From assembly GCA_958295665.1 (NCBI GenBank), contig OY282560.1, positions 43,214,333 to 43,278,332 of the forward strand: a DNA stretch of 64,000 bases, written 5' to 3'. Positions 21,960 through 32,275 of the stretch are shown here, piece by piece. The position numbers were made by a program, and so were the translations under genes. Within the stretch, counting starts at the first letter, position 1. Each line of letters starts with the position of its first letter. The notes under the pieces were generated by a model. The model worked only from the letters and a program-made list of their open reading frames with translations. It was not told the DNA's origin and searched no databases. The DNA comes from Tipula vernalis. Its lineage: Eukaryota > Arthropoda > Insecta > Diptera > Tipulidae.

Positions 21960-22335
21960 TCAATAACAACACGTAAAAATTCTTCAGCCGTTAGTTGAAA
22001 CGCTTTTGCTACTAAATCAGGCCTATCTGACGAATTTTGCCAAGGATACAGTTCACGCGTTAGTCTCTTTAGATTTCGAATTGCACGTAAAAGTTACAAA
22101 CAGATCTGGGCGCCGAAATTGTCTCACTATTGCCATTGAATCTTGGTACAATTTGTCTCTACAAATGTCGATGGAAGAATATACAGGTTTCCAACGATGG
22201 AATTCGAATTCTGAGCTAAATTGCTCATATGGTCTAATAAACCTTTATAACTTTCGACACGTAGTGGTTTTTGGTTATTATGTAGAAAAGATAACATTTC
22301 AGATTCTATCATCACAAACGCGTGAACAATGAATT
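21960..22335 (-). pseudogene. Helitron Rep N-terminal fragment, copy B
   Basis: Reading leftward on the minus strand gives the conserved N-terminal block of insect Helitron proteins. It starts with MIESEMLSFLHNN, RVESYKGLLDHM and AQNSNSIVGNLYILPSTFV. After a frameshift come Q-D-S-M-A-I-V-R-Q-F-R-R-P-D-L-F-V-T-F-T-C-N, then L-Y-P-W-Q-N-S-S-D-R-P-D-L-V-A and a further stretch to E-E-F-L. This is the region just before the HUH nuclease motif; the HUH and helicase parts are absent. It is not contiguous with the other Helitron copies and is on the opposite strand. Confidence 0.75.
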
Positions 22336-23690
22336 GTTGGAAAAGTTTTCCTGCTAAATGGATAGAGTTAAAAACCTGTCGATGGATCGAAATTTTATAA
22401 AATAGTTTTAAATTCTGAATTTTTCGAGTTCTATTTACCCTGAATTATAAACACTTTACATAATTTGAGCGAACGGTGGTGATTGACTTATCACCAGGCG
22501 TAGGGTGTTTTCGTTGTTTTTTTCTATATTCAACAAAAGCATCTGTTTTTTAGCCCAAGGCCTTTTTAAAGACGATAAATCATAATCAGAACATGTGAAA
22601 ATAACTTTTGCTCTTCTGGCAACAACCTATTCAGAGATTATTATTCGCTAGAATGTGTTTCTTCTTTCTAAGTCAAGTAATTTTTTGTTTGTTTTGTTAA
22701 TTTAGCATTTTCCGTGATCTTAGAGAGTTTCTGGAAGTTTAAAAAACCAATTTATTATTTGAATGTACAATTCTATAAACTAATTTTCAATGTTATACAA
22801 ATATTCGGAACAACCACAGACCAATCTATCAATAACAATTACCAGGCAAAAAAAATAAAAAAGCCGGCAATTTGTATTTTTCCTATTCATGATTTTTTTA
22901 TTTACCTGAGTTAAACAAAATTTGGTCGACAAAAATAAAACGTCTGTGTGTGCAATAATAATATACGTGAAAAACGAGGAAAATTCGAAATCAATTTCAT
23001 TGATTGCCATGCGGCATGAATTCAATGGAGAGCAAAAAATTGCAAATCATCACAATTTATTTCTGTATTTGGAAAATGGATGGATTGTCGTGTTGGTGAA
23101 AAATACATATACGCGATTATCAACCTAATCGAAATCCGAAAGTCATTCAATTAAATTTCGTTGCTAGTACGGGATGGTTTACTGTGCGCAATATTTGGGC
23201 TCATTAAACGAAAGATTGATAATCTCCTGGGTGGCTACTCTTATTGTATTTTTGGGTTTCGTAGAATCATGTTCCTATTATTCGGGAACAATGGTAAATA
23301 ATTCAATATAAATTGGAGATGGGTCAAAGCAGACTTTACAACTAATTATAGCAATTCCTTCTTTTAAAGAGGCCGGTTCAGCTATGCATTTTCAATAAAG
23401 TTGATGAGCTTCATATATAAGTCGAACAAAAAATAGAAAGCACACCGACAAATCTCTGACTTAGAGGACTGCTTCAATACCGAAATCGATATATCAGTCG
23501 TCGAGAAAACAAAATTCCGATTAAGGACAATAATTATCCAAAGTTCAAGGATTGGCCAATAAATTAAGGCTACCTTTTTCCTTGACTTGTCCCTGGTAAA
23601 TTTGAATAAAATTAAATTTGAACAATTCTTTTAAATTAGAATAAATTTTCATCCTCTTCGCTTAAACATTTCAAGACTAACGACCTATTC
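22336..23690. other. AT-rich non-coding stretch, no gene seen
   Basis: Short frames on both strands are low in complexity and lack conserved motifs. No repeats longer than about 20 bp were noticed. Confidence 0.5.
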
Positions 23691-23979
23691 TGACGTGGTC
23701 ACCTATTCTGACTATGATAACTAATGGTGACTTATGTCAATAAGGCCACTGCACAGTGGCTTAAGGATAATCGGATATATCAAGCCATGGGAAGGAACAC
23801 AGTTGTGGGCTGTACAGCGGAATAACCAGCCTCGGGCACAGACTGTGTTTAAGAGAACAAAAATTGCATGATTACAGAAAACCTGCGTCATGCTAAGGCA
23901 GCATCAGATGCCCATAGCCGCAGGTTTATCTGCAAAACCATCGGTATGACCCTTTCTTAGGAACAAATGACTATAGGGT

Positions 23980-24200
23980 AGGCTAATTTATGACATCGGA
24001 AGTCAGAACCTAAGGGCGTCCTAGATTTCTCAAGATAAATTCTCAAGAGGTCCTAGATTTGACGCTAGCCAACCCGCATGTGAGTCCTATAGTAAATGAC
24101 TATGGCATATATCTGAAGAGGCCTCTTTATATGATTGCATGCACGTTACATTTGATATTGCGGCAAGATTCATGCAGATGCAGGAAATTAGGGTTCCAAA
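23980..24200 (+). pseudogene. AP-endonuclease C-terminal fragment (I/LOA-like)
   Basis: The frame reads EVLDLTLANPHVSPIVNDYG, then S-E-E-A-S-L-Y-D-C-M-H-V-T-F-D-I. This is the end of the APE-type endonuclease of I/LOA elements (V-L-D-L-T-L ... S-D-H), in which the terminal catalytic D-H pair appears as D-C. The endonuclease nicks target DNA to prime reverse transcription. The upstream part of the domain is too eroded to trace. Confidence 0.6.
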
Positions 24201-24379
24201 ACTGAACAACTAGGACTAATATAAAGCACTTCTAGGATCAGAAATAGAGTCTCGAGGGGTTAGAGTTCAGTTCAATTCAGTTTTTTAATTCCATATACTC
24301 AGCGTTTGAGAACAGCTTTCCTGTGAAGCTCAAAGTCCACAATCAATCAATTGATTTCCACCGCTATTTTGTAGATAAT

Positions 24380-25080
24380 CCTCTCTAGCGACCATTCCAA
24401 CGGTTCCAGAGGGAGAATGGGAGTTTCACTGAGAGCCGGAAAAAAACTATCAGGTTTATTCTAGAGACCAACTTTCCGAACTAAATAGTGACAGGATCTC
24501 AGGAGGATTCTTCCAAAAAGTGATGTCAAACAGCTTATTCACAACACAATAGGACCGGAGTCTCTCTTGAAGGACTTTCACTCACTGTAAAGTAAGCCGG
24601 GCTAAAGTCGGCTGGAGAATATGACATTTTTCCAACCCTAGTGCTTGGTTCGGAAGGCATTTCACCCAATTAGCTTCACTTAGTTTCTGCTGAAAACGAT
24701 AGAAAAAGTATTGGATCACGGCTCTTAGCGGCCTAGTCACCAATCGTCCTCCGGCCTCTGTGGATATTGAAGGGCCTTTGACAATAACTTCTAAGAGTCA
24801 ATAGAGAGGACAGCAAGGGAAAGGAGGATTGCGCCTCCCACAAATAGTTGGACCCGTTCCATACTGAAACATCGACGTATCCCAATTTAAATTTGATAAA
24901 ATCATCTCCGAACTTATGTAGGATGCACTAAATAACACATGGAATTGGTGTTTCCAGGGAAGTCCAGGCTCCCCCGTTAAACGGTATTATGGTTTAGTTT
25001 CCTAACAATAACCAGGCACATGGTCAAAACTGAAGAAAAAAGAGCCCAAAACATTATTGCATAAGGTTCAACTATGTTGG
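24380..25080 (+). pseudogene. Reverse transcriptase fragments (I/LOA-like)
   Basis: Around 24661-24710 the frame reads P-I-S-F-T-stop-F-L-L-K-T-I-E-K-V-L-D, the finger motif of I/LOA RTs with a premature stop. At about 24765-24800 D-I-E-G-P-L / R-A-F-D-N can be read in overlapping frames, matching motif A (D-x-x-x-A-F-D-N), followed by E-S-I-E-R-T-A-R-E-G-G. Motif C (A-D-D) is not seen; the following sequence is eroded or deleted. Confidence 0.6.
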
Positions 25081-25239
25081 TGTTGCAGACTCAATGAGAA
25101 CTTGCCCGACTCCGTTACCCTGCATATTAAAAAGTACGCTGAAATTACAGCTTTGAAAGTTAATAGTAAGCCATAAATAGTAGGTCATCTGAAAATCCTT
25201 AGGGAGTTTCAGATAGACCATAGCATAGAAATGCCTTCC

Positions 25240-25440
25240 GACTGTATGCCAAACTAAATTATATTTCCACAAGCGCTTCTGTTTCGTTCTGCCAGATCGG
25301 GGCATGTGGTGCACAGGTGGGTCGTACTTTGAACAATCATCAACGGTATAGTTTACAGGCAGGTCTAAAACAGAAGAAGAAGCAGGGATAGGAATATACG
25401 GGAACGGAACTCCCATCTTTAAGTCCTTGGCCAGCTAAAG
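25240..25440 (+). pseudogene. RNase H N-terminal fragment (I/LOA-like)
   Basis: The frame V-Y-F-T-G-R-S-K-T-E-E-E-A-G-I-G-I-Y-G-N-G-T-P-I-F-K-S-L matches the first strand of the I/LOA RNase H. Its first catalytic Asp (T-D-G-S-K in the family) is lost, because T-G-R-S-K is read instead. The nucleotide block GGAATATACGGGAACGGAAC is also recognisable in the related copies near 5540 (reverse) and 29600. Confidence 0.7.
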
Positions 25441-25559
25441 GCTTAAGTGAAGTAAAGATTTGCATTAAATAAGGCAGCCAAGCAGTTTTAAAGGTTCTGG
25501 GACTGTCTAAATACAGTTAAATAACCGGTAATTACAAATAAAAATAAAATAAGGCTGCT

Positions 25560-25705
25560 AATGCTCTCGTTCGCGTGGGTACAGCATCTCCATTTATTAG
25601 ATCAGAACCTGTCTGGAGGGGGGGGGGCGGCACTAAGGGGGACAACTTAATTCTGCGGTGAAACGCCTGGAGAATATGCAAAAGTCCTCCTACCGGCGCA
25701 GAATT
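25560..25705 (+). pseudogene. RNase H C-terminal part of I/LOA-like element, before the foldback insertion
   Basis: The sequence from CATCCATTTATTAGATCAGA (about 25588) to GGCGCAGAATTCC (about 25696-25708) parallels 30336-30452 of the sister copy. A G-run replaces part of it at 25617-25628. Similarity stops at GCGCAGAATTCC, which marks the foldback insertion point. Confidence 0.65.
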
Positions 25706-26860
25706 CCCGGTCTAATACCCGGAATTCCGTTTTTGTCTGAAAAATGGTTACCGGGAGATCCCGCGATTTCCCGGTTTTCAATTGTTTTATTTATGTACTA
25801 TTTTAACTCTCTAACGGACTATATTACAAAAAAAAAACTCGGTTTAATAGACTAATTTGGGATTGGCCTGTCTCTTATTTCCAATTATTCCTTAGTCCGA
25901 TCCGAATGTAGAAAATTTGAGCATCTCATATAGAAATTTATCCATATACATATATCATTTTGAAGTCAAATTAAGGCATATTAGGAAGGAGCTACTTATT
26001 AGACGATTATGATGGAATTCAGCATGTACGAAGGAATGACATTCTAAAATAAGATGAATTACTGGTGTATGGCAAAATTAGGAGGGAACTTGACCGTTTC
26101 TTAACCGATTGTGATAAAATTCGGCACGTAAGACGGAAATGCTATTCTAAACTGATTTTTACAGGACCTTCTGGAAAATGGCCAGCTAGGAAGGAATTTG
26201 GTAATTTTTTTTAACCGATTATGATGAAATTCACCATGCATGACGGAAGTTCTGAAATATGGCCAAATAGAACGGAAGTTGTGCCTTTCTTAACCGATTA
26301 TGATGAAATTCAGCAAGCACGACAGAAATGGAATTCTAAAATGATTTTTACATGAAGTTTTGGAAAAATGCCAATTAGGAAGAAACTCGGTTGTCTTTTT
26401 TACGAATTTCATGTCGTATTCATCGAATTTCATCAGAATTGTTTCTATTTGGACATATTTCAGAACTTTTTCTAAATATCATTTTAGAATTCCATTTCCA
26501 TCGTACAAATCGAGTTTCATCATAATCCCATTTCCACTGGGCAATTTGAAATTTATCATAATCGGTTAAGAAACAGCCAAGCTCTCTCCTAATTGGCCTT
26601 ATTCCAGCATTTCTCGTGCCTAATTTTCCATTTTCCAGCAAACTTCCTTCCTAATTGGTCTGAATTTGATCTAAAAATGCTATAAGTCTATGAAATACAT
26701 ATTCAAATTTCGAAATACATATTCAAATTTTCTACGTTCGGATCGAATGGATAATCGGAAATAAGAGACCTTGGATTTCCCGGTCATTATTTTGAGACCG
26801 GGATCTCGGAAAAACAGGATCCCGTTTGAGAAACCCTAGTTTTCATCACCTTAGCAAACT
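25706..26860. mobile_element. Foldback-like element with ~108-bp repeats in its arms
   Basis: The outer parts of the two ends are inverted repeats. CTCTTATTTCC-ATTATTC, TCCGAA-GTAGAAAATTTGA and GGGA-ATTTCCCGG blocks at 25757-25925 recur inverted at 26720-26800. Inward of these, the left arm (25980-26390) holds four degenerate ~108-bp units in plus orientation. The right arm (26400-26650) holds them inverted, with the turn-over near 26400. The family matches the tandem block at 1-1190. This arrangement, long inverted arms made of direct subrepeats with little or no loop, is the hallmark of FB-type foldback transposons. It sits inside the I/LOA-like RNase H/C-terminal region. Exact ends and a target duplication were not resolved. 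Confidence 0.75.
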
Positions 26861-26867
26861 AGAATCA

Positions 26868-27030
26868 AAGAACTTCTCATACTTAGGAAACCTGGCCTAA
26901 AGCTACTAACCAGCTTCTTGACAGGTAAGATTTCACCTTTAGAATACGGGTGCGACAAATGTCCCATGCCAATGTATATCCATTTTCTACCAACGACCAC
27001 AATATTTAGATGGGAAGCAATGCATTCTGC
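26868..27030 (+). pseudogene. C-terminal segment of I/LOA-like element, after the foldback insertion
   Basis: CTTAGGAAACCTGGCCTAAA to about 26960 matches the nucleotide sequence 30511-30570, just upstream of the C-x2-C...H-x4-C region of the sister copy. The zinc-finger-like cysteines themselves are not preserved beyond K-C-P-M. Confidence 0.6.
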
Positions 27031-28500
27031 AGTAATTTTGCCAAATTTGCGATCTCAATTAAAATTATTTGTCACTTAGTGTGTTTTGTATGTGAGTAAA
27101 TTACTTTAACCATAGCTTAAAACAAAATACGGCCCTGAATCGTACAATCATATTTTTAATAATTAATTTTAATCAATTCCGCACATCATTAATTTCGTTA
27201 ACACTAAACCAATAATTATTATTGTTCGTAAACATTTAAAAAAAAAATTATCAAAAGGTAAATCCATCATCGTTCAAGTAAATTGAAAATAAAATTAAAA
27301 ATTTTTTTTTTTTTGTTTTGGGGGCATTTTGAAATTTTCTCGCACACACCAAAATATAAAAATATTTTGAAAATTTATGATCGCATAGCACGCTTTCTAT
27401 AGAAGCGTAGAGACAGTGAAATACAAACGAAATCTAAAACAACAAAATAATAAATTTACGACTTTTCGCTAACGTAGATTCAACATCACAGGTGGAAAAG
27501 TAAATATTCCATCCGGATTTTGATGGCATTCACTACAAACAAAATAGAAAATCAATTTTTTTTTATTTTTTTTTCTGGTTTGCAAATTTTATTTTTCCTC
27601 GAAATCATTAGTAATCGCATAGGTGATTGACTGTAAATAAAACAGGAAATCAACTATTTATCGATTGAAATACATAAAGAGGTGAAAAACAAAAAAGTGA
27701 AAGATATACGGAGGAGTAATATGAAAATGTATCATTTTAGTAAAGCGAAAACGCAAAAATAAAATGGTAGACGACAGAATGATGGTTTGAATTTCGATTT
27801 AAATGATTATAATAAGGGTGATGGAAAGGTATATGTAGTACACATAATATAGATCTGTTTGTGAAAATGTACGTGTGTACACATACTGTTGTATTATACA
27901 ATTTTATTTTCATTTTCAATTTCCCATTGAATTCCTTAAACGTCAGCATACATAAATTGAATACACCCAGGTACAAGAATATAGTACGATTTCTCTGATC
28001 GAACGGCCTACAATATTCATCTCACACATTAGAGTAAGCTTTTCGCATAATTCGCATACGAGTGTGTTGGATGATACACAAACATAAAACATGAATTTGT
28101 GTGGTGAATAGCAAAAAAGAACTTTATGTGATAAGGATAATGGAAGTAGGGAACACGAAAATATTTTTGTTGCGTGACAATTAAATTTTCACAAAGTAAT
28201 TTTTTGTTTTTTTCTTTAAATAAATATACATAAATATGTGCTATATGTTCTATTTATATCATATAAACACATAACACATAACTGAGATGGTGAAATATAC
28301 AAAAACATAACTACGGTATAGGTATGTAAGTATAATATACTGAAGAAACATGACAAGCATTTTAGGAAGAAATAAAGATAAGAAGAGGAGAAGATCCATA
28401 TTTATGATTTGCTTTCGTAATTTTTTTTTGGTACCAACTTTATCTAAATATTCTGGTTTTTGTTATAAAATAATCATAATTTAGCTAAAGCATACATTAT
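27031..28500. other. AT-rich non-coding stretch, no gene seen
   Basis: Poly-A and poly-T tracts (27240, 27300, 27560) and AT-rich short frames only. Nothing conserved was recognised. Confidence 0.5.
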
Positions 28501-28790
28501 AAGCACGTGGAGCCCCCAGACATAGATTACGCACGGTTGGATGGTAACAAAATATAAAACTTTTCCAAATCAAATTAAATCCTTCTCGGAAAGTCGGAAT
28601 CATACAATTTTGGCACTAAATGATTTAAGGATTCAAAGTAACTTAAAGTTTATACTAAATGTTAATAATAAACAAATAAATTGTAGAATTGGGGACGTAC
28701 ACAAAATTTTGTTTATCCGTTAATACTTTTTAAAAAGTAGCTTTTCTTACAAAATACGGTTAGTTTATCTTTTCGCTACGTATTGTAAAA

Positions 28791-29128
28791 ATGAAGATAT
28801 TGAAATTCTATATAGGTGATAAGTTTTACGTGCCAATTTGTAATAAATCTGCTCCATATGTCCAGATTATAGCAGAAATTAAAGGAGCATTGATTTATAA
28901 TACAAATGAACAGCTTGATAAACCTCTACTTCGTAACGAATTAGTTAAAAATTGTGACAAACATAAGCAACGCCTAAATTTGAAAGAAATTCTTCTCATG
29001 CAAGACATTTCCATTGCCAAACGATTTGTAAGAGATCACCAGGACATCCTGGTAACAAGTGCAGACAAAGACAATACCACCATGGTAGTAAAACGTTCAG
29101 ATGACCAAGCTACATTCTATGCTAGTAG
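28791..29128 (+). pseudogene. PLE 1 reverse transcriptase, N-terminal region
   Basis: The frame carries L-N-L-K-E-I-L-L-M-Q-D, then K-R-F-V-R-D-H-Q-D-I-L-V-T-S-A-D-K-D-N-T-T-M-V-V. The D-I-L-V-T-x-A-D-K-x-N block is the signature of PLE RTs just before finger motif 1. It stays open until the insertion at 29129. PLE RTs copy the element RNA at a nick made by the C-terminal GIY-YIG domain. Confidence 0.75.
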
Positions 29129-29635
29129 TTTGGTGGTTTGGCGTCTATTGGAGGGGGGGGGGGGTGGCCAAAGTAGAGTAGATTAATTTACCAGCTCCGT
29201 AACCTTCCAGTAGGGTGCGCATCACGTTAGCTGTTCTGGTCATGTCATTAGGCAGCTGCGTGATGGGTACAATTGTGTAAGGGGTAACCAGTTCACAATT
29301 CGCAAGTGTACGTGCTGCCTCCTCGTGGCAACGACTGGTAACTAAGGCCATTTGGCACAGGCTAAAGTTCGACGCTAAAGGGGAAAACCTTGACAAAAAA
29401 CCCTAATCTAAGGTGGAACAGCATATGCCGATGGATGAATGGCTGATGGGTTAATCAGTTCAAAATATGGGGACTCTGGATACCAAACACCCTTCAGTTT
29501 TATTTAGCCTTCCTGTAGTAAAGCTGGGTGACCTACAGGCGATTTGCAATTCCCATTAACTTGTAAGAGTAAAATCAAACATAATACGGGACAGGAGTAG
29601 GAATATCGGCCCTCCAATAATAATAATAATGAATA
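29129..29635 (+). mobile_element. Non-autonomous I/LOA-like retroposon, 507 bp, second copy
   Basis: It is flanked by a perfect 10-bp duplication ATGCTAGTAG (29119-29128 and 29636-29645). It begins at the same GGTGGTTTGGCGTCTATTGG as the copy at 5260-6026 and matches it (opposite orientation) for about 480 bp. It then ends in (AAT)n at 29615-29630 right after the RNase H start, so it is a shorter deletion derivative. A G-run (29151-29163) follows the 5' end. No coding capacity is left. Confidence 0.85.
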
Positions 29636-29645
29636 ATGCTAGTAG

Positions 29646-29995
29646 ATACGAATATCTAGCATTCCATAGAAAAATACAGTACTGCATCCGTACAATGCAA
29701 ATTAAACCGTATGATTACAGTTTGGCAAAATGAGGAAAGCATAATGTAAACAGAGGCTAAATCTTTAAGATGTCGTCATGGTGTATTATCCAAGCTTTAT
29801 GGTTTGCCAAAAATACATAAATTGAACACTCCAGCAGTTGCCGAGTTGGTTATTGAATTTGTGGAGACGAATGTCTTGGGTTCCATTAATTTTTATCCAG
29901 CCTTTTGTTTTCGTTCTGTAGACGACATAGTTGCGGCTATCTCCAAACAAAAGTTGATAATTTTTTTGAAACTTCTAATGCCTTCAACAACATCA
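29646..29995 (+). pseudogene. PLE 1 reverse transcriptase, middle with V-D-D box
   Basis: After the insertion the frame resumes (Y-E-Y-L-A-F-H...). After a gap it then gives RCRHGVLSKLYGLPKIHK, the PLE finger motif. C-F-R-S-V-D-D-I-V-A-A-I follows at about 29908-29945, where Y-V-D-D is usual, so the aromatic residue is replaced by Ser. The palm between P-K-I-H-K and the V-D-D box is much shorter than in intact PLEs, so an internal deletion removed motif A. It ends N-A-F-N-N-I at the second insertion. Confidence 0.75.
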
Positions 29996-30867
29996 AATAA
30001 TTAATCTCATTTTGAATGAATTATCGACGGGGCGGGGGTAGGAACACACTGGAGTGGGACTGCCCTCTCGAAGTCCTTGGGTAACAACGCTACCGTCTTT
30101 CAAGCAGAAGTACATGCTATACAGTTTTGTACTAGGATGAGTATAGCAAAAGGCCGAAACGATGCAAAGGTGTGTATCAGACAGCCAATCGGCCTCAAAA
30201 GCTCTTCGGTCTTGTACCATTGAGCCAAGGCTGATATGGGATTATCTGAAAGTTATTGAGCATCTGGCAAGCTCAAATAATGTAAAACTTATTTTGGTGA
30301 CTGGTTATATTCGAATCGTGGGAAATGGTTCAGCCTATCCATTTACTGTACCAGAGCCCTTCTGCGGCATCATTAAGGGGCACCTTAGGGCCGGTAAAGG
30401 ATGGCTGGGAGGATGTGTAAAAGTTCTCCTATTGGCGCAGAATTCCAGATTTGCGAAAGGCGAAGAAATGTATATCACCATCGTCCGGCAGGGTTAAGTA
30501 ATGTCTTGAACTTAGGAAACCTGAGTTGAGGCTGCTTACTAGCTTCCTAACAGGCCGCATCTCCTTAAGCTATCACCTTAAAAAAATGACCCTAAGTACG
30601 ATAGACAGATGCTGCTTCTGCGACCTGGAAACGGAATCAGCGGAACATGTTCTGTGCCATTATCGAGCTATTTTCCGCCAAATACTGCAACATCTAGGAG
30701 TAGTAATGAGCCCAGATAGTATGTATCATATACCGCCCGATAATATTATCAGGTTCATTAAGAGCCTGAATATTGACTGGACGGCTAATTGAGCAGGGTC
30801 CATGCACAAAAGATGTTTTAGGTCAAGTGCGAGGTGGCTTGATGCCCCCACCCCACATCACCCCGCA

Positions 30868-30896
<29 letters not shown>
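29996..30896 (+). mobile_element. I/LOA-like non-LTR element, 5'-truncated, with (TAA)n tail
   Basis: The insert contains the RNase H to 3' end of an I/LOA-type element. It ends in an uninterrupted TAA-type repeat (30868-30896) and is flanked by AACATCA (29989-29995, 30897-30903). TAA-repeat tails are known for the Drosophila I factor and relatives. The 3' ~120 bp also ends the retroposon at 5260-6026, and the RNase H start is shared with both short derivatives, so this is the 3' part of their likely source family. Confidence 0.85.
30060..30792 (+). pseudogene. RNase H and C-terminal domain of I/LOA-like element
   Basis: RNase H motifs are spread over frames: C-P-L-E-V-L-G (30062), T-V-F-Q-A-E-V-H-A-I-Q-F-C (30088-30125, catalytic E), then C-V-S-D-S-Q-S-A-S-K-A-L-R-S (30165-30205, catalytic D). 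L-V-T-G-Y-I-R-I-V-G-N-G-S-A (30295-30335) corresponds to the G-H-x-G-x-x-G-N-E-x-A-D end motif, with H and the final D lost. The C-terminal region 30526-30792 reads LLTSFLTGRISLSYHL and then CCFCDLETESAEHVLCHY, a C-x2-C...H-x4-C knuckle common in RNase H-bearing non-LTR elements. It ends with FIKSLNIDWTAN and a stop. A stop near 30495 splits the two parts. Confidence 0.8.
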
Positions 30897-30900
<4 letters not shown>

Positions 30901-30903
30901 TCA

Positions 30904-31495
30904 TATTCACAATAGAAACGGAAAATGACAACAAATTAGCCTGTTTAAATTTGCTTATCACACATAACGCAGATGGCTATTTTTTCAATGAATGGTTCCA
31001 CAAGGTAACCTGGTCTGGTAGATACTTAAATTTTAATTCTCACTTTATTCTAACACACAAAACAAACATTATTAAACTGTTATCCACTAAAACCCTAAAA
31101 TTATCTGATCCAGCTTCTTAAATCAACCCTTCTGAGCAATAATATACGGTATTCGTTTTTCAATTAAATAATGAAATCAACCATTTACAAACATTCAACA
31201 CATTATAGTAACAACCAGTCAGTAGAAGATGACAAATTAATAAGTGATGACCAAGTGAAAATCATTATGATTCCATAGGTTAAGAAAAAATTAATTTCAG
31301 CACTGTCTACAGAGCAAATTATACCTTAACATATTTGTTGTTTACTCGTGGACTAATATCATCAATAAAAAATGTTTATATAATAAAACACAATATTTCG
31401 GTTTTGTCACTTTCTTTAACGTGATATTTATTTTATTTGTAAATGAAATTACGATAGTTTCGAATGTTACTCCTTTATCAAATTTCTAACAAACA
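30904..31495 (+). pseudogene. PLE 1 reverse transcriptase, thumb region
   Basis: The frame resumes exactly after the target duplication with I-F-T-I-E-T-E-N-D-N-K-L-A-C-L-N-L-L-I (30904-30960), the PLE palm-end motif. It then reads W-F-H-K-V-T-W-S-G-R-Y-L-N-F-N-S-H-F (30990-31045) and K-L-L-S-T-K-T-L-K-L-S-D-P (31080-31115), the thumb motif. Farther on, K-I-I-M-I-P and stops mark the eroded linker toward the nuclease. Several stops and a frameshift lie between 31120 and 31495, where the second PLE is inserted. Confidence 0.75.
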
Positions 31496-31559
31496 TTAAC
31501 TAAAATTATGCTAAAAAACTGCTTTTATACCCTATTTTTTGTGCCTACGTGCCTTTTGA

Positions 31560-31889
31560 ATGTTCTTTCCCCTTATAATGAATCACTTTGAAAATCAGCA
31601 TATATTAACCGAATCGAACAGCAAAAACCAAATAATCGGGTACTGGCACAGATACGTGGACGATATTCTAATACTATTTAACGGCACAATGAGACAAGTC
31701 AGCAATCTTCACAAGAACATAAACAACAAACATCCGAACGTAAAATTTACTCTAGAATCAGAGACGAATAAAGCCATTAATTTTTTAGACTTGACAATAA
31801 CAAATGTTAACAACAAGCATACATTCAAAATATACAGAAAAGAAACGCAAACGGATCACGCCATTGACAAATCATCTAACCACCCGTAA
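31560..31889 (+). pseudogene. PLE 2 reverse transcriptase, C-terminal half
   Basis: The frame carries I-G-Y-W-H-R-Y-V-D-D-I-L-I-L-F-N-G (31642-31690), the intact catalytic Y-V-D-D of a PLE RT. N-V-K-F-T-L-E-S-E-T-N-K-A-I-N-F-L-D-L-T-I and Y-R-K-E-T-Q-T-D follow. It then ends in S-S-N-H-P just before a stop and the 373-bp insertion at 31903. The fingers and the first half of the palm are missing. The catalytic box is well preserved, suggesting this copy is younger than the outer PLE. Confidence 0.8.
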
Positions 31890-31901
31890 CAACATAAGAT
31901 G

Positions 31902-31942
31902 GTGTGGCGGTCACGCATTTATACATGCGTTCACCGCCACAC
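31902..31942 (+). repeat. Strong hairpin at the left end of the 373-bp insertion
   Basis: GTGTGGCGGT pairs perfectly with ACCGCCACAC. Inside this, ACGCAT pairs with ATGCGT around a TTATAC loop, with a 1x2 internal loop between the helices. It is by far the most stable local fold in this AT-rich neighbourhood. Confidence 0.8.
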
Positions 31943-32275
31943 GTCAAACACGGCGCGCACTGTCTATCGTCTGCAGGCAGGCATACCAACCGCGCGACAC
32001 AAAACAGAACAGATAAACGAGGAAAACGAAATGACACAACACAATACACAAGACAAAAATTAATAAATATTAATAAATAAAAAATCAGTCTGCTCACAAT
32101 CATCAATAAGCCCACATTGCGCGGTGATATACAAAAAATTAAAATGGTCGAGAAATAAATAAATACAAAAATGTTAATTAAATAAAATTAAGTCAATTGA
32201 ATAAATTTAATTAAAATAAAATAAAAATACCTATTAAATTAAATTAAATTGTGTTTACAAATATTTATTGTTATA
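31903..32275. mobile_element. 373-bp insertion in PLE 2, with a 5' GC-rich hairpin
   Basis: The PLE frame breaks at ...CATAAGATGG and resumes at ATGGCAACG. ATGG occurs on both sides (31899-31902 and 32276-32279), compatible with a 4-bp target duplication. The inserted DNA starts with a strong hairpin, continues through a GC-richer 60 bp (31943-32000), and ends in 200 bp of AT-rich TAAATAAATAAA-like sequence. No coding potential or recognised family. Confidence 0.6.

Larger units (their letters stand above)
23700..27030 (+). mobile_element. I/LOA-like non-LTR retrotransposon (decayed), split by a foldback element
   Basis: Endonuclease, RT, RNase H and C-terminal zinc-finger-like pieces occur in the expected order on the plus strand. 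They are heavily interrupted by stops. An RNase H domain after RT places it in the I/LOA group rather than jockey or CR1. The 3' part is cut by an unrelated foldback element at about 25.7-26.85 kb. The sequence resumes at 26868 at roughly the point expected from the sister copy at 29996-30896 (shared CTTAGGAAACCTG block at 26881 and 30511). Its 3' tail is not preserved. Confidence 0.75.

Noticed and set aside
22780..23128. Overlapping small frames on both strands
   Set aside because: Opposite-strand frames of equal length in AT-rich DNA with no conserved motif.
25617..25628. G-runs here and at 5275 and 29151 considered as quadruplex or regulatory signals
   Set aside because: Each lies inside a related I/LOA-like copy, with no set of four spaced runs on one strand; slippage is the simpler explanation.
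30868..30896. (TAA)n considered as an independent microsatellite
   Set aside because: It is the 3' tail of the inserted I/LOA-like element, bounded by the AACATCA target duplication.
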